NCBI RefSeq assembly: GCF_001270965.1
Contig: NZ_LGIA01000014.1
Span: forward strand, 37,835 to 101,834
Reading direction: 5' to 3'
Length of the DNA: 64,000 nucleotides
From: Sunxiuqinia dokdonensis
GTDB taxonomy: Bacteria > Bacteroidota > Bacteroidia > Bacteroidales > Prolixibacteraceae
A program made the translations under genes and the position numbers. The notes below the pieces were generated by a model. That model saw only the letters and a list, made by a program, of their open reading frames with translations. It did not search any database and was not told where the DNA came from. Positions 1 to 9,048 of this stretch are shown here, piece after piece (positions within the stretch are counted from its first letter, which is position 1; each line of letters opens with the position of its first letter).

Positions 1-1666
1 TAACTTTGGCGTTGGGTACGGGCTCGTTGTTTCGGTTGACAACCTGCCCAAACACCCCGTTTTGCTGCAGCTTGTTCTGCTCGCGTTCCCGGTCAAAATG
101 AATGATGCTGTTCCAGTCGAAGTTCTTCATCCGGTTGGCAACCAGCAGATAATTCAGGGTTGTTTCCAGGCTCTTTGTGCCCAGCAGACTTTGGGTTTCG
201 GTAATCTGTTTTGAAAGATCGGAGTTGAACAGCAGCCACGGTGCCCAATGAGTTGGCCAGTTCCGGTTTTCTTCGGATGCACTGATTGACAGGTCCACCG
301 CCGGTGTTGCTACAGCCGGCTGGCTGGTTTCGATGATAAACTTGAACACTTCGCCGGCTTTTACTTTTTCCGGTGCGTTCAGTCCCAGCGCCGCATCTCC
401 TTGTTTTTCAAGATAAACCAACCGACTGGCCAACACTTCACCCTGTTCATTGAAAGCCGAAATCAGGCTGACTCCATTCGGGAAATCGGTTTTCGGAATT
501 TTCAGGCGGATGTCGCTTTCTAACTTCACTTCAGAAGCCCAAACGATGGTTTCGCCCTTGTTGGCCAGCAGATAGATGGTTTCCGGGTCCTGTGCCGACG
601 GAACCAGGTTGAGGTAAATAAAATCGGCATCGGTACGGGCAAGCGCCAACCCCAGGCCATTTTCAACTTTTGGAAGCGCAAAACTTTGGTCTTTTCCCAG
701 TTCGCTCGTCAAATGCAAGCGGTATTGTTTCCCTTGTTCGAACAGGCACGGAAAAACACCAAAACCTGGTACAGAGGTGCTGCCCTGGCTGATTCGCGTT
801 CCGTTTTCATCCGTAATTTCTCCGCTTACCGACACCGGCTGCCCCAGCTGATTGTGAACGCTAAAGCCCAGTTTTTGGGGCGTTCCGGCAATCAGCTTTC
901 CTCCTTCAGGAAAAAAGCAAACACGGAGCTGTTCGCTTTTGACAGGAAGTAGCGTTGAAAAATTCAATTCATTCTTTCTGGATGAAACAACCAATTTCAA
1001 GGGGCTTTCGAAAGTTTTGCCGGGAATGGCCAAATCAAGGACAGCCTCTCCGTCCGCATTTGTTTTCACTTTTTCTTTCAGAACAAGTTCCTCCTGGTGA
1101 TAAAGTTCCGCTTCCAGCTTCTCATTTTTAGCCGGGGTTCCGTTCATTTCCTCAACCGCAAACGCATAGCTGCTCGATTCTCCCGGGCTTAAAGATGCCG
1201 GTACCCTTGTTTCTTTCAGGCGAAAGGCTTCCTCATTTTTTGGATTGATGTAAATCAGTTTGTAAAAGGCGTCATTGGCCTTCGATGTGGAAGCCACGTT
1301 GGCCACCAATACATATTTTCCTTCCTGCAAGCCTTTTGGAATGGCGATATCGCCTTTCATCATGCCCATTTTCGACCTGAAATTGTGCCCGATAATACGG
1401 ATACCATCACTGGAATACAAACCAACCTGCACCTCATCGCTGATCGGTTCCACAAGCTGGCCCATCGCATTGGTGATCAGCATCGAAAACCAAATCACTT
1501 CTTCCGGCTTGTACACTTCCTTATCCGTCATCAGCTGAATTTTTTCAATGGGATAAAACTGGTAATAGTCGGTCAGCTTTTGCGCAAGGTCGGACAGAAC
1601 AACGCTTTGCGACGATGCCGTTAAAGCAGCCAGCGTAAGCAAGATGGATAAAAATTTCGTTTTCAT
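1..1666 (-). CDS. Secreted MG2-type macroglobulin-domain protein, partial (C-terminus beyond window)
   Basis: Read from the ATG at 1666 the frame stays open for 555 codons to base 1, so the gene continues outside the window. Residues 1-20 form a signal peptide ending near ASSQS. Residues about 40-130 contain TDKEVYKPEEVIWF, typical of the MG2 domain of alpha-2-macroglobulin-like proteins. The last visible residues (VVNRNNEPVPNAKV) look like the start of a carboxypeptidase-D regulatory fold. Large Bacteroidota proteins of this type often carry a TonB-receptor plug domain further on, but that part is not visible. The start overlaps the stop of the preceding gene as ATGA, so the two are translationally coupled at the end of the sigma/FecR operon. 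A role as a cell-surface or periplasmic protein is inferred. Confidence 0.85.
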   Translation of the reverse strand, partial: MKTKFLSILLTLAALTASSQSVVLSDLAQKLTDYYQFYPIEKIQLMTDKEVYKPEEVIWFSMLITNAMGQLVEPISDEVQVGLYSSDGIRIIGHNFRSKMGMMKGDIAIPKGLQEGKYVLVANVASTSKANDAFYKLIYINPKNEEAFRLKETRVPASLSPGESSSYAFAVEEMNGTPAKNEKLEAELYHQEELVLKEKVKTNADGEAVLDLAIPGKTFESPLKLVVSSRKNELNFSTLLPVKSEQLRVCFFPEGGKLIAGTPQKLGFSVHNQLGQPVSVSGEITDENGTRISQGSTSVPGFGVFPCLFEQGKQYRLHLTSELGKDQSFALPKVENGLGLALARTDADFIYLNLVPSAQDPETIYLLANKGETIVWASEVKLESDIRLKIPKTDFPNGVSLISAFNEQGEVLASRLVYLEKQGDAALGLNAPEKVKAGEVFKFIIETSQPAVATPAVDLSISASEENRNWPTHWAPWLLFNSDLSKQITETQSLLGTKSLETTLNYLLVANRMKNFDWNSIIHFDREREQNKLQQNGVFGQVVNRNNEPVPNAKV

Positions 1667-3234
1667 GGTTGACTTTTTTGTGATGTTAAAGGAACTATTG
1701 GCGAGGCATTATTGAGGAAACTTCCTTGTTTCGGATCCTTTTTAAAAGCGTTTCGAAGATCTTCGCTTGGTTTTATCACATTGTAATCTCCCCAAAAATC
1801 TTCATCGTAGCTGGTGATCATTTCACTGAAAATATCGGACGAATCAAAATTCTCATCACGCTTGAAACGCCTCAGGTTGGTTTCGCGATGATTGGTAATC
1901 AGCAGATCAGAGATGCTGTGAAAAACCGAGTTAATCTTGTCCTGCCGGCTCTTGACATGAAATTTCACCGACGTTTGCGCTGAATTCAGGTACCATTTGT
2001 TGTGGTGTTTCTTGTAAGTCACCGTGTAATCCAGGTCGATGGGGCGAACATTAAAACCCCGTGGTTTTTTTCTGATCAGTGACCGGCGGGCACTTTTCTT
2101 TCCGCTTCGACTCAGGCTAAACTCCGCGTGAACCAAGGCAAAGGTTTCTTTATCGATATAAAGTTCGCCTTCGTATGTGAGGTAGTCAAACTTGCCATCG
2201 GGCTCAAAATAAATGATGTAAGTTGGACGGGCAGCATAATCAATCACGCACTCAACGCTGTAGTTGTAATATTCCCGAAATTCCTTGTCGATAAACGAAT
2301 CCATGGTTTTGATTACATCCAGCTTGGTGATGTAATAAGGGCCACCTTGCATCTTGAAATCGACCAGTTGAAAAGCCGATTGCACCTCCGTGCTTTTTCG
2401 CCCCTTCAGGTAACGAATTTGGTCCTGCCGAAACGGATTGTCGTACGGCGCTTTCAAGATATCCATCACAGCCTCCGAAACATTGATGTATTCTTTGTCC
2501 TGTTTCAACACTTCGCGGTAAAACGAAGTCATCAACTGGGTATTTGTTGCGTAATTTTCATTGATGTTGTCAATCATTTTATCCAGCACCTGCATGGGAT
2601 TTGCCGCCGAAACCAGCACTTCTTTTAACTGAATTTCAACCGGATCGAGGTAAACAAGGAGTTCGTTGTGCTGAACGGTGTCCGGCAAAATGTAAAGCCG
2701 GTCGAAGCCCATGCTGGAAACAACCAGCGTGTCCGACTCATATTCAGCAGGTATTTTTAACCGAAAATCTCCATCAACATTGGAGATGGTTCCGAAGGGA
2801 TGCCCCAACACGGAAATGCTGGCATAAGGAACTTCCTCCTCCGTTTGGCGGTTCAGCAATTTCCCCGACAACTCATAGCGAATTTGTTGATAGGTGTCAG
2901 CGCCGGTCCCGGGGCCTTTTTGCCGGGTAATGACGAGCTGGTTTTTCAGTAGGTTGAAATGAAATTTCTGCCCAAAAACTTCATCCAAAACGTGCTGAAC
3001 GGATTGGTCTTCAACCACCATTGCAATGCGTTGGTCGGTGTTGACCAACACCGGATCGTAGGAAAAATAAATGTTGGTTTGGGCCGAAATCTGGTTCAGC
3101 AAATCCAGAAGCTGGCCGTCTTCAATGTGTATCGATACTTTGCTGTCCAGACTCGCAGACTGCTCCTCCTGCCCGCGCGTAATGAAGGGCAGGAGTACAA
3201 TAAGCAGGCTAAATGTCAGGGTGATAAATTTCAC
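1663..3234 (-). CDS. STN plus carboxypeptidase-regulatory-like domain protein without TonB barrel
   Basis: The 523-residue protein starts with GTG at 3234, immediately followed by a hydrophobic signal peptide (residues 1-21). Residues about 30-105 match the STN (secretin/TonB N-terminal) fold, with SVQHVLDEVF and NLLKNQLVITR. Residues about 123-210 match a carboxypeptidase-D regulatory domain (SGKLLNRQTEEEVPYASISV). The remaining 300 residues are soluble, mixed alpha/beta, and include YEGELYIDKETFALVHAEF, which resembles the LolA-like strands of related Bacteroidota proteins. There is no room for a 22-stranded receptor barrel. The start overlaps the stop of the protease gene by one base (TAGTG) and its own stop overlaps the next gene as ATGA. 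In Fec-type systems an STN domain touches FecR, so it may feed a signal to the FecR protein encoded two genes upstream; this is inference. Confidence 0.88.
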   Translation of the reverse strand: MKFITLTFSLLIVLLPFITRGQEEQSASLDSKVSIHIEDGQLLDLLNQISAQTNIYFSYDPVLVNTDQRIAMVVEDQSVQHVLDEVFGQKFHFNLLKNQLVITRQKGPGTGADTYQQIRYELSGKLLNRQTEEEVPYASISVLGHPFGTISNVDGDFRLKIPAEYESDTLVVSSMGFDRLYILPDTVQHNELLVYLDPVEIQLKEVLVSAANPMQVLDKMIDNINENYATNTQLMTSFYREVLKQDKEYINVSEAVMDILKAPYDNPFRQDQIRYLKGRKSTEVQSAFQLVDFKMQGGPYYITKLDVIKTMDSFIDKEFREYYNYSVECVIDYAARPTYIIYFEPDGKFDYLTYEGELYIDKETFALVHAEFSLSRSGKKSARRSLIRKKPRGFNVRPIDLDYTVTYKKHHNKWYLNSAQTSVKFHVKSRQDKINSVFHSISDLLITNHRETNLRRFKRDENFDSSDIFSEMITSYDEDFWGDYNVIKPSEDLRNAFKKDPKQGSFLNNASPIVPLTSQKSQP

Positions 3235-4802
3235 TAAAAGATCTTTTCCAATTGAAAACTCGTTTTTACTTCGGCTCCATCGCGCAAGACGGTCATCTTA
3301 ATTTTCCGGTCTTCCTTGCTCTGAAAGATAAGATTTATGTCATTTAAAGACAAGGATTTATGACTGGTATTATTGACCGATAGAATCTGGTCATTTTCTT
3401 TCAGCCCGGCATGGTACGCCGGTGAGTCTTTTCGGACGTTGTCAATGGTGAAAATGGGCAAACCCGGCATGGGATTGTACACTTCCATTCCGCTCATGTT
3501 GTAGTTAAAGTCGTCATTCACCTTGCTTGTCGGGCGAAGTTTGATTTGGTGATTGGGATAATCGAGTGTGACGAAAAACCGCTTCAGAATTTCGGCACCC
3601 AAGGTTCCGTTTCGGTCATTGGCAACAATCAAACTTTCAATCATCTCGTTGTTTGGAAAAGCGACGATGGGCTCGGTCAGAATTAGTGGACCAACCCAAA
3701 TGCCGCCGATCCGCCCTTTGCGTCCATGCAGGTCGCCACTAAGTCCTTTTCCCAAAAAGGTTTCGATATTATTCTTGGGAATGTCAATTCGATCGTCCGA
3801 CTTGGTTGACAGCCAGATGGCATCGCTGGCGCCCGTATCAACCAGCAGTTTCACCGGCACTTCCTCATTCTCATCGGTCATGATGGTGGTGCGCACATAA
3901 GGCTTGTTGTGCTCAAAGTGAAGTGGCATCACAATGTCTTTATTTCGAACCCGGTCGCGATAGCGGTCAGGATCAATCACCGTGAGTTTTTCGTTGTTAT
4001 AATCAATTTCGACCACAAAATCCTTGAACAGGTCGAAGCCAATCAAACCATGGACGGGGATTCCCAGGATTTGAGAAATCTGGAAGTTGTCGTTTATTAC
4101 CATGTGTACTTCCTGATTCCAGGCCACCAAACCATCAATTTTCATGGTGTTGTTGCCCGAACGGTAAGCGGTCAGGTTTTCGCCTTCGCCCAAACCTTTA
4201 ATATCCACCGGGTGCAACAGGTTTAAATTCAACTTGTTTACGTAGGGCAGTTCGGTGATGATTGGAAACCGAACGCCGGTATCCAGAATGAAATTCAAGG
4301 TGTCCGAATCATTAATCTGTACCGGAATGATGATCAGGTTGCTGGCCGACTTAAATTTGAAGGTGACAGATTTTTGACCCGAATTTTGAAATTCGAATCG
4401 GTTCTTGCTGGGTTCAAAGCGCATTTTCTCTTCATAGTCCACACTTTCGCGCAGGGGCACATAGTCGCGCACAACCAGCAGGTTGTTTTCTATCTCGAAA
4501 ATCAGGTAAAAATCTTCCATCAGTTTTTCGAGTACATAACGAATGGGCTTGTTCGAAATATTCAGAGTAATGTTCTTTCCCTCAAGCAATTTCGAGTTAT
4601 AGGAATAATCCAAATCGAGGTAAGTACAAATTTGCTCAATCACCTTTGAAAGCGACTCATTTTCAGCATAAAGACTGATGTTTTGCTCCAGGATATTTTC
4701 TCCCTGTTTGTCTTCCTGCGCTGCCAGTGGCCGGGCCGAAAGCATAAAAAATAGGGTCAGGATAAATATTGAAGCGCTGGCTTTTATGATCTGTGTTTTC
4801 AT
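3234..4802 (-). CDS. STN - tandem retropepsin-like aspartic protease - PDZ protein
   Basis: The 522-residue protein has a signal peptide (1-29), an STN-like domain (about 38-112: ISLYAENESLSKVIEQI), two retropepsin-like lobes and a PDZ domain (about 435-520). Lobe 1 has the catalytic triplet D174-T175-G176 (FILDTGV) and lobe 2 has D322-T323-G324 (LLVDTGASD). Each lobe closes with a similar hydrophobic-Gly segment (HGLIGFDLF and GTLGAEIL) followed by V-x-x-D-Y. Two DTG lobes in one chain can form a complete bilobal active site. Asp_protease_2 pairs with PDZ are known in Bacteroidota; the added N-terminal STN domain is unusual to me. It lies 23 bp after FecR in the sigma/FecR operon, so it is probably periplasmic or outer-membrane-facing. 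Substrate is unknown. Confidence 0.9.
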   Translation of the reverse strand: MKTQIIKASASIFILTLFFMLSARPLAAQEDKQGENILEQNISLYAENESLSKVIEQICTYLDLDYSYNSKLLEGKNITLNISNKPIRYVLEKLMEDFYLIFEIENNLLVVRDYVPLRESVDYEEKMRFEPSKNRFEFQNSGQKSVTFKFKSASNLIIIPVQINDSDTLNFILDTGVRFPIITELPYVNKLNLNLLHPVDIKGLGEGENLTAYRSGNNTMKIDGLVAWNQEVHMVINDNFQISQILGIPVHGLIGFDLFKDFVVEIDYNNEKLTVIDPDRYRDRVRNKDIVMPLHFEHNKPYVRTTIMTDENEEVPVKLLVDTGASDAIWLSTKSDDRIDIPKNNIETFLGKGLSGDLHGRKGRIGGIWVGPLILTEPIVAFPNNEMIESLIVANDRNGTLGAEILKRFFVTLDYPNHQIKLRPTSKVNDDFNYNMSGMEVYNPMPGLPIFTIDNVRKDSPAYHAGLKENDQILSVNNTSHKSLSLNDINLIFQSKEDRKIKMTVLRDGAEVKTSFQLEKIF

Positions 4803-4825
4803 GGTTTCAATGTTTTTTTTTCGGA

Positions 4826-5815
4826 TTAAGCTTCTTTCTTCAACAATAAATAGCGCCCACCTTGTTTTTTTACGTCCAGCCCGTGGGTGTTGGAAATCAC
4901 TTCCAGGATAAAGTCGAGGGTTTCTTTTTCAAAATGCGCGTTTAAGAGCAGTTCGTCCAGCCTGTGGTCCGGAAGTTCAATGTGTACGCGGTAAACTTTG
5001 TTTAATTGCTGAATGACTTCAGCCAATGCGGTTTCATTGAAAATAAACGTCCGTGTTTTCCAGGCCAAGAAGTTTGGATTATCATTCAGGCTTTTGGTGA
5101 GTTGCTTGCTCGAATTGATGAATGTTCCTTTGTCTCCCGGATCGAGCGTGATTTTCTGGAGGTTGGCCAGTTTCGACACCTCTACTTTTCCGGTGGCTAC
5201 GATGACTTCAACCCGGTCATTCTCCGGGTAAGCATTGACCGAAAAGCTTGTTCCCAAAACCTTCACGGTTGCTTCACCGGCATGAATGACAAATGGTTTG
5301 CTTGGGTTAGGTGTCACTTCGAAAAAGGCTTCTCCTTCAATTGAAATTTCCCGAATATCGTTGGCAAACTGATCGGGATATTTAATTTTCGTGTCGCGGT
5401 TCAGGGTCACCAGGGTTCCGTCCGACAGCTCAATTTGCGAAAGCCCGGCATCATCAACCATTACGCCAGCCATGTGCTGCTGTGCTATTTGGCGCTGGCC
5501 CACGTAATAAGCGGCTGATCCGATGATCAAGGCCAGAATGACAGCCGCCGCAATTTTAAGCGTACGTAAGATCATGAATCGAGAGATTGCTTTCGACCGA
5601 TTTTTCTGAATACGCCCTTTCACTTGGGAGAGGGCTCCGGCGGTGTCGTACTTTTTTAGCCGGTAATGCAGGTCGATTTTTTTTGTCAACTGCCGCAATT
5701 GGCGCTGATCAGATTCGTCAACCGGAATTGGGCAGACTTGGGAGTCGGGCTCATCGAATAGTTCCCTGGCCAATAATTCCCAATCTTCTTGTCGGATATT
5801 TTTATTTGCTTTCAT
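4826..5815 (-). CDS. FecR family anti-sigma factor
   Basis: The 329-residue protein has a cytoplasmic N-terminal part that would bind the sigma factor, one membrane segment at about 83-105 (LKIAAAVILALIIGSAAYYV), a periplasmic FecR domain (about 125-210, with GEAFFEV and VKVLGTSFSVNAYP) and a C-terminal DUF4974 domain (about 255-325). This is the standard Bacteroidota FecR layout and a normal length. It follows the ECF sigma gene after 44 bp and precedes two STN-domain genes. In the Fec paradigm an STN domain contacts FecR in the periplasm and releases the sigma factor. Here the STN domains belong to soluble proteins, not to a TonB receptor. Confidence 0.95.
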   Translation of the reverse strand: MKANKNIRQEDWELLARELFDEPDSQVCPIPVDESDQRQLRQLTKKIDLHYRLKKYDTAGALSQVKGRIQKNRSKAISRFMILRTLKIAAAVILALIIGSAAYYVGQRQIAQQHMAGVMVDDAGLSQIELSDGTLVTLNRDTKIKYPDQFANDIREISIEGEAFFEVTPNPSKPFVIHAGEATVKVLGTSFSVNAYPENDRVEVIVATGKVEVSKLANLQKITLDPGDKGTFINSSKQLTKSLNDNPNFLAWKTRTFIFNETALAEVIQQLNKVYRVHIELPDHRLDELLLNAHFEKETLDFILEVISNTHGLDVKKQGGRYLLLKKEA

Positions 5816-5859
5816 TACTCCTATGACAAGACTGGAAGAAAATACCCCTAATGGTGTAG

Positions 5860-6438
5860 TCAGATATTTCTGAAAATGACCAATCCAATGAAGTAATCTT
5901 TGTAGTCGCGTAGTTGCTCACGCAGTTGTTTTAGGGCCAGGCCCATGTGTGTCTCAACAGTTTTCACCGACAGGCCGAGCTGGTCCGCAATCTCCTGGTA
6001 TTTCAGTCCTTGCTCACGGCTAAGCTTGAAAATTTCACGTCGCTTTTCCGGTAAGGATTCAATGCTGGCGGCAATTTTTTCGGATAAGCCGACTTCCAGA
6101 AAATAGTCGGATTCATTCCATTCTCGGTTAAAACGCTCTTTCACATTTTCGGCATGTTTCTCCCGCACTTTCGTGTGCTGAATCCAATTCAGGCATTGGT
6201 TCTTCACCGCATGAAACAGGTAACTTCTTAAAGAGCGATCGATGTGCAGGCTGTCTCGCTTGCTCCACAGGTTGACAAACAAATCCTGGGTAATTTCTTC
6301 CGCCTTCGCGTCATCGCCAAGAAATTGGCTGCCAAACAAGCACAACGAAGCATAATAGGTGTTGAAAATGGTTTCGAAAGCTTCTTCATCGCTTTGCTTC
6401 AGCCGGGTCAAAAGGTCGTTGTCGTTGTGCGTATTCAT
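5860..6438 (-). CDS. ECF RNA polymerase sigma factor (FecI/Bacteroidetes family)
   Basis: The 192-residue protein has sigma region 2 (residues about 20-90, including EEITQDLFVNLW and SLRSYLFHAVKNQCLN) and region 4 (about 125-180, LPEKRREIFKLSREQGLKYQ then GLSVKTVETHMGLAL), with no region 3, as in ECF factors. Its FecR partner follows 44 bp downstream, and the operon continues to the window edge. The sigma factor probably directs transcription of its own operon or of surface proteins when FecR is triggered. The first Met (MNTHNDNDLL) is the only plausible start. Confidence 0.95.
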   Translation of the reverse strand: MNTHNDNDLLTRLKQSDEEAFETIFNTYYASLCLFGSQFLGDDAKAEEITQDLFVNLWSKRDSLHIDRSLRSYLFHAVKNQCLNWIQHTKVREKHAENVKERFNREWNESDYFLEVGLSEKIAASIESLPEKRREIFKLSREQGLKYQEIADQLGLSVKTVETHMGLALKQLREQLRDYKDYFIGLVIFRNI

Positions 6439-6684
6439 GCTTATTGCCTGTTCAATCTTAAAAAGATGCCGGGCTAAGTTATCAAAAAAATAGACGCCCG
6501 AATAACAAAGACTTCATTTCCGAACAAAAGATTCTTTCGTTTTTCACGTGGTTTTTGGTTTCAAACCAACGATGAGGAAAAAGACGTACTAATTTCGCTT
6601 GCCCTTCGTTTTGAATGAAAAGTGCGCCACATGCACTTTTCAGAACAAGATTTCGCTTTCATGTATCATCAAAAAATCGATTGT

Positions 6685-7155
6685 ATGAAAAAATTATTCT
6701 TTGGATTGGTTTTCGGATTGCTGGTCTCCGGAGGGCTAGCTGCACAAGATTATAACACGGCCATTGGCTTAAGGGGTGGTTTTGAGAGTGGATTAACCGT
6801 GAAGCATTTTATTGGCGGTGAAGCAGCGCTGGAAGGAATCTTATCCACACGCTGGCATGGGTTCAACATCACCGGATTGTATGAAATTCACAACTACCCG
6901 TTTGCGGTTGAGGGCTTGTGTTGGTACTACGGTTTTGGCGGTCACCTGGGCTTTTGGGACGGTTACAGATCGTCACGATTCGATGAGGATAAAGCTTACA
7001 CGGTTGTCGGGCTGGATGGTATTTTGGGTTTGGAATACAGTTTTGTCGAGGTTCCCATTTGCCTGAGCCTCGACTGGAAACCCGCTCTGAATGTGATCGG
7101 ACACTCCGGTTTTTGGGGTGATGGTGGTGCTCTCTCCATCCGATATGCGTTTTGA
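6685..7155 (+). CDS. Small outer-membrane beta-barrel protein
   Basis: The 156-residue protein starts at MKKLFFGLVFGLL with a clear signal peptide cleaved near GLAAQ. An upstream in-frame ATG at 6622 would add 21 hydrophilic residues before the signal peptide and is unlikely. The mature part alternates polar and hydrophobic residues with many Gly and aromatic residues and ends in ALSIRYAF; a terminal Phe is typical of outer-membrane barrels. Short OmpW/OmpA-like barrels of this kind are common in Bacteroidota, and the function is unknown. It stands alone, divergent from the sigma gene and upstream of tRNA-Leu. Confidence 0.85.
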   Translation: MKKLFFGLVFGLLVSGGLAAQDYNTAIGLRGGFESGLTVKHFIGGEAALEGILSTRWHGFNITGLYEIHNYPFAVEGLCWYYGFGGHLGFWDGYRSSRFDEDKAYTVVGLDGILGLEYSFVEVPICLSLDWKPALNVIGHSGFWGDGGALSIRYAF

Positions 7156-7221
7156 GGGAATATTTTTAAAGAATTTCTTTGAGCTCAGAAAATTTCCATT
7201 AATTTTGCATCGCTAATTCAA

Positions 7222-7305
7222 GCCCGGGTGGCGGAATTGGTAGACGCGCTGGATTCAAAATCCAGTTCTGGCAACAGAGTGCGGGTTCGATTCCCGCCCC
7301 GGGTA
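7222..7305 (+). tRNA. tRNA-Leu (anticodon CAA)
   Basis: The 84-nt class II tRNA has acceptor GCCCGGG pairing with CCCGGGT (one G-U pair), D-arm GGCGGAATTGGTAGACGC, anticodon stem CTGGA/TCCAG around loop TTCAAAA (anticodon CAA, codon UUG), a long variable region, and T-arm GCGGG-TTCGATT-CCCGC. CCA is not encoded. Confidence 0.96.
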
Positions 7306-7308
7306 CTA

Positions 7309-7344
7309 AAAACCCTCTCAAACGCTTGTTTTGAGAGGGTTTTT
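7309..7344 (+). terminator. Rho-independent terminator of tRNA-Leu
   Basis: A perfect inverted repeat, AACCCTCTCAAA / TTTGAGAGGGTT, with a 7-nt loop is followed by T5GT5. It lies directly behind the tRNA. Confidence 0.93.
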
Positions 7345-7587
7345 GTTTTTTGATGATCGTAGAATTGTGCCGAATTAGTGTTTCGGACAAATGGCGATAC
7401 AACCAGTACCAGGAACTTCTACCTGGTAAAATCGTGACTTTTCTTCAGTTTTAGACCGGTTTTTTCTTTGTTTTTTTTAACCTTTACGGCGATTTCAAAA
7501 ATATAAACCAACTAAACCTGCTTGGACAGACTTGGGGTTCACCCCGTTTTTTCGTCTGTATCAACGCAGGCCTAATATTTCTTTCAG

Positions 7588-9030
7588 ATGAAGCTATACA
7601 CCTCGATGATCGTTGCCTGTATGTTGGCCCTTATGTGGATTACAGCATGCGGCACAACAACCAACCAAAGCCAGGGCAATCAGCCGGCGAAGAACAATCT
7701 TTCAGAACAAAACCTTTTGCGTGCCATTGAACTTGCTGACAACGCCCTGTCGGCCCACTTTACCCGCGAAGGCATGGCCATGGCCCGCTACTACAACCCT
7801 TACACGGATGTTCGATCCAAAGAGACCGGAAGCGTATGGATGTACACCGCCGCTATCGAAGCGGTCAATGCCATTCTACATGCCCTCCAGCTGCAGCAGG
7901 AGCATGGCAACTCTAAGCTTTACCAAGCGCATTTTGACCGCTATGCCGACGTGCTGAATCAGCTGTATCAGGGTGCCGATTATTATCTGGGAACTTTCGA
8001 GCTGGTGTCCTACACACAGACCAAGGCTTGGTCGGTGTATGGGGTTCACCGGGCTGCAAACAAAGGTGAGGCCAAAGTAGCGGGCATCGAAAATGTGTAT
8101 GACGACCAGATGTGGCTGGTACGCGAGTTGCTCGAAGCGTATAAGCTCACCAACAACAAAGCTTATTTGGAGAAAGCGGAATACCTCACCGAATATGTGC
8201 TCGACGGGTGGGACTGCACGCGCGATGCCAATGGCGAAGAGCGTGGTGGGATTACCTGGGGGCCGGGTTATGTCTCCAAACATTCGTGTAGCAACGGGCC
8301 CATGGTGAGCCCTTTGGTGTGGTTGCATGAGCTGTATAAAGAGAAAGATGATGAAATCACCCACCGCTACATTGATGCAGCGGATGGCAAAACCCGTAAA
8401 ACAAGCCAGGTGAAAAAGAGTGACTATTACTTGCAGTTTGCTCAAAAAATATACGACTGGCAAAAGAAACACCTGTTGCGGGCCGATGGCGTGTACGATG
8501 ATATGATGGGTGGCTGCTCGCCACGAAATCCACAGACCGAAACGGTTGATGGCGTGACTTACCGGCAGGGCATCGTTTGTCGCGACCGCGTGGGACCGGC
8601 TTTCACCTACAACAGCGGGACCATGCTTTCGGGTGCTGCCGACCTGTACCGGGCAACGGGCGATCAGCAATATCGGAAGGATTCCGAAAAACTGTCGGAT
8701 GCCAGTTTCGCTTACTTTGCCAAAGCCGGCGAAGACCTGCCCGGTCATTATACCTACGACATCGGCGGTTTCAGAAATTGGTTCAACGGAGTACTCATGC
8801 GTGGTTACGTCGATCTGTATCCAACCGTTAAAAAGGTCGACGATTATATTCATACTTTTCAGCAAAACCTCGACTATGGTTACGAAAATTTCCTGTATAA
8901 GGGCATTCTCCCAACCAATTTGTTGAAAGGTTGGAAAGACGACCAAAACGAAAACCAGACCGAGGGCATGTTCAGCTTTACCTTTGCTGCCGAATATGCA
9001 GTACTATCTCGATATGAACTGGAGAAATAA
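7588..9030 (+). CDS. GH76-type lipoprotein, probable alpha-1,6-mannanase
   Basis: The 480-residue protein begins with a signal peptide and a lipobox ending at Cys21 (WITAC), so it should be a lipid-anchored surface or periplasmic enzyme. The GH76 family signature is seen at N-V-Y-D172-D173-Q-M-W-L-V; the adjacent aspartates are the family's catalytic pair. It is followed by the (alpha/alpha)6-barrel helices ELLEAYKLTNNKAYLEKAEY and GGITWGPGYVSKHSCSNGP. GH76 enzymes cut alpha-1,6-mannose backbones, as in yeast mannan. GH92 lies 18 bp downstream, consistent with joint mannan or N-glycan breakdown. There is no SusC/SusD pair in the window. A different alpha-mannoside target cannot be excluded. 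Confidence 0.88.
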   Translation: MKLYTSMIVACMLALMWITACGTTTNQSQGNQPAKNNLSEQNLLRAIELADNALSAHFTREGMAMARYYNPYTDVRSKETGSVWMYTAAIEAVNAILHALQLQQEHGNSKLYQAHFDRYADVLNQLYQGADYYLGTFELVSYTQTKAWSVYGVHRAANKGEAKVAGIENVYDDQMWLVRELLEAYKLTNNKAYLEKAEYLTEYVLDGWDCTRDANGEERGGITWGPGYVSKHSCSNGPMVSPLVWLHELYKEKDDEITHRYIDAADGKTRKTSQVKKSDYYLQFAQKIYDWQKKHLLRADGVYDDMMGGCSPRNPQTETVDGVTYRQGIVCRDRVGPAFTYNSGTMLSGAADLYRATGDQQYRKDSEKLSDASFAYFAKAGEDLPGHYTYDIGGFRNWFNGVLMRGYVDLYPTVKKVDDYIHTFQQNLDYGYENFLYKGILPTNLLKGWKDDQNENQTEGMFSFTFAAEYAVLSRYELEK

Positions 9031-9048
9031 AAAATAAAGGAATTAAAG

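Noticed and set aside
7199..7402. 67-codon minus-strand frame over the tRNA
   Set aside because: Classic false translation of tRNA-Leu (contains the typical GAGIEPAL string).
7527..7560. Short hairpin GGGG-TTCA-CCCC followed by T6 before the GH76 gene
   Set aside because: Stem of only 4-5 bp and it lies just upstream of a gene; too weak to call a terminator or riboswitch.
7876..8946. 356-codon open frame on the minus strand
   Set aside because: Lies fully antisense to the GH76 gene, whose catalytic motifs are clear; no recognisable protein features.
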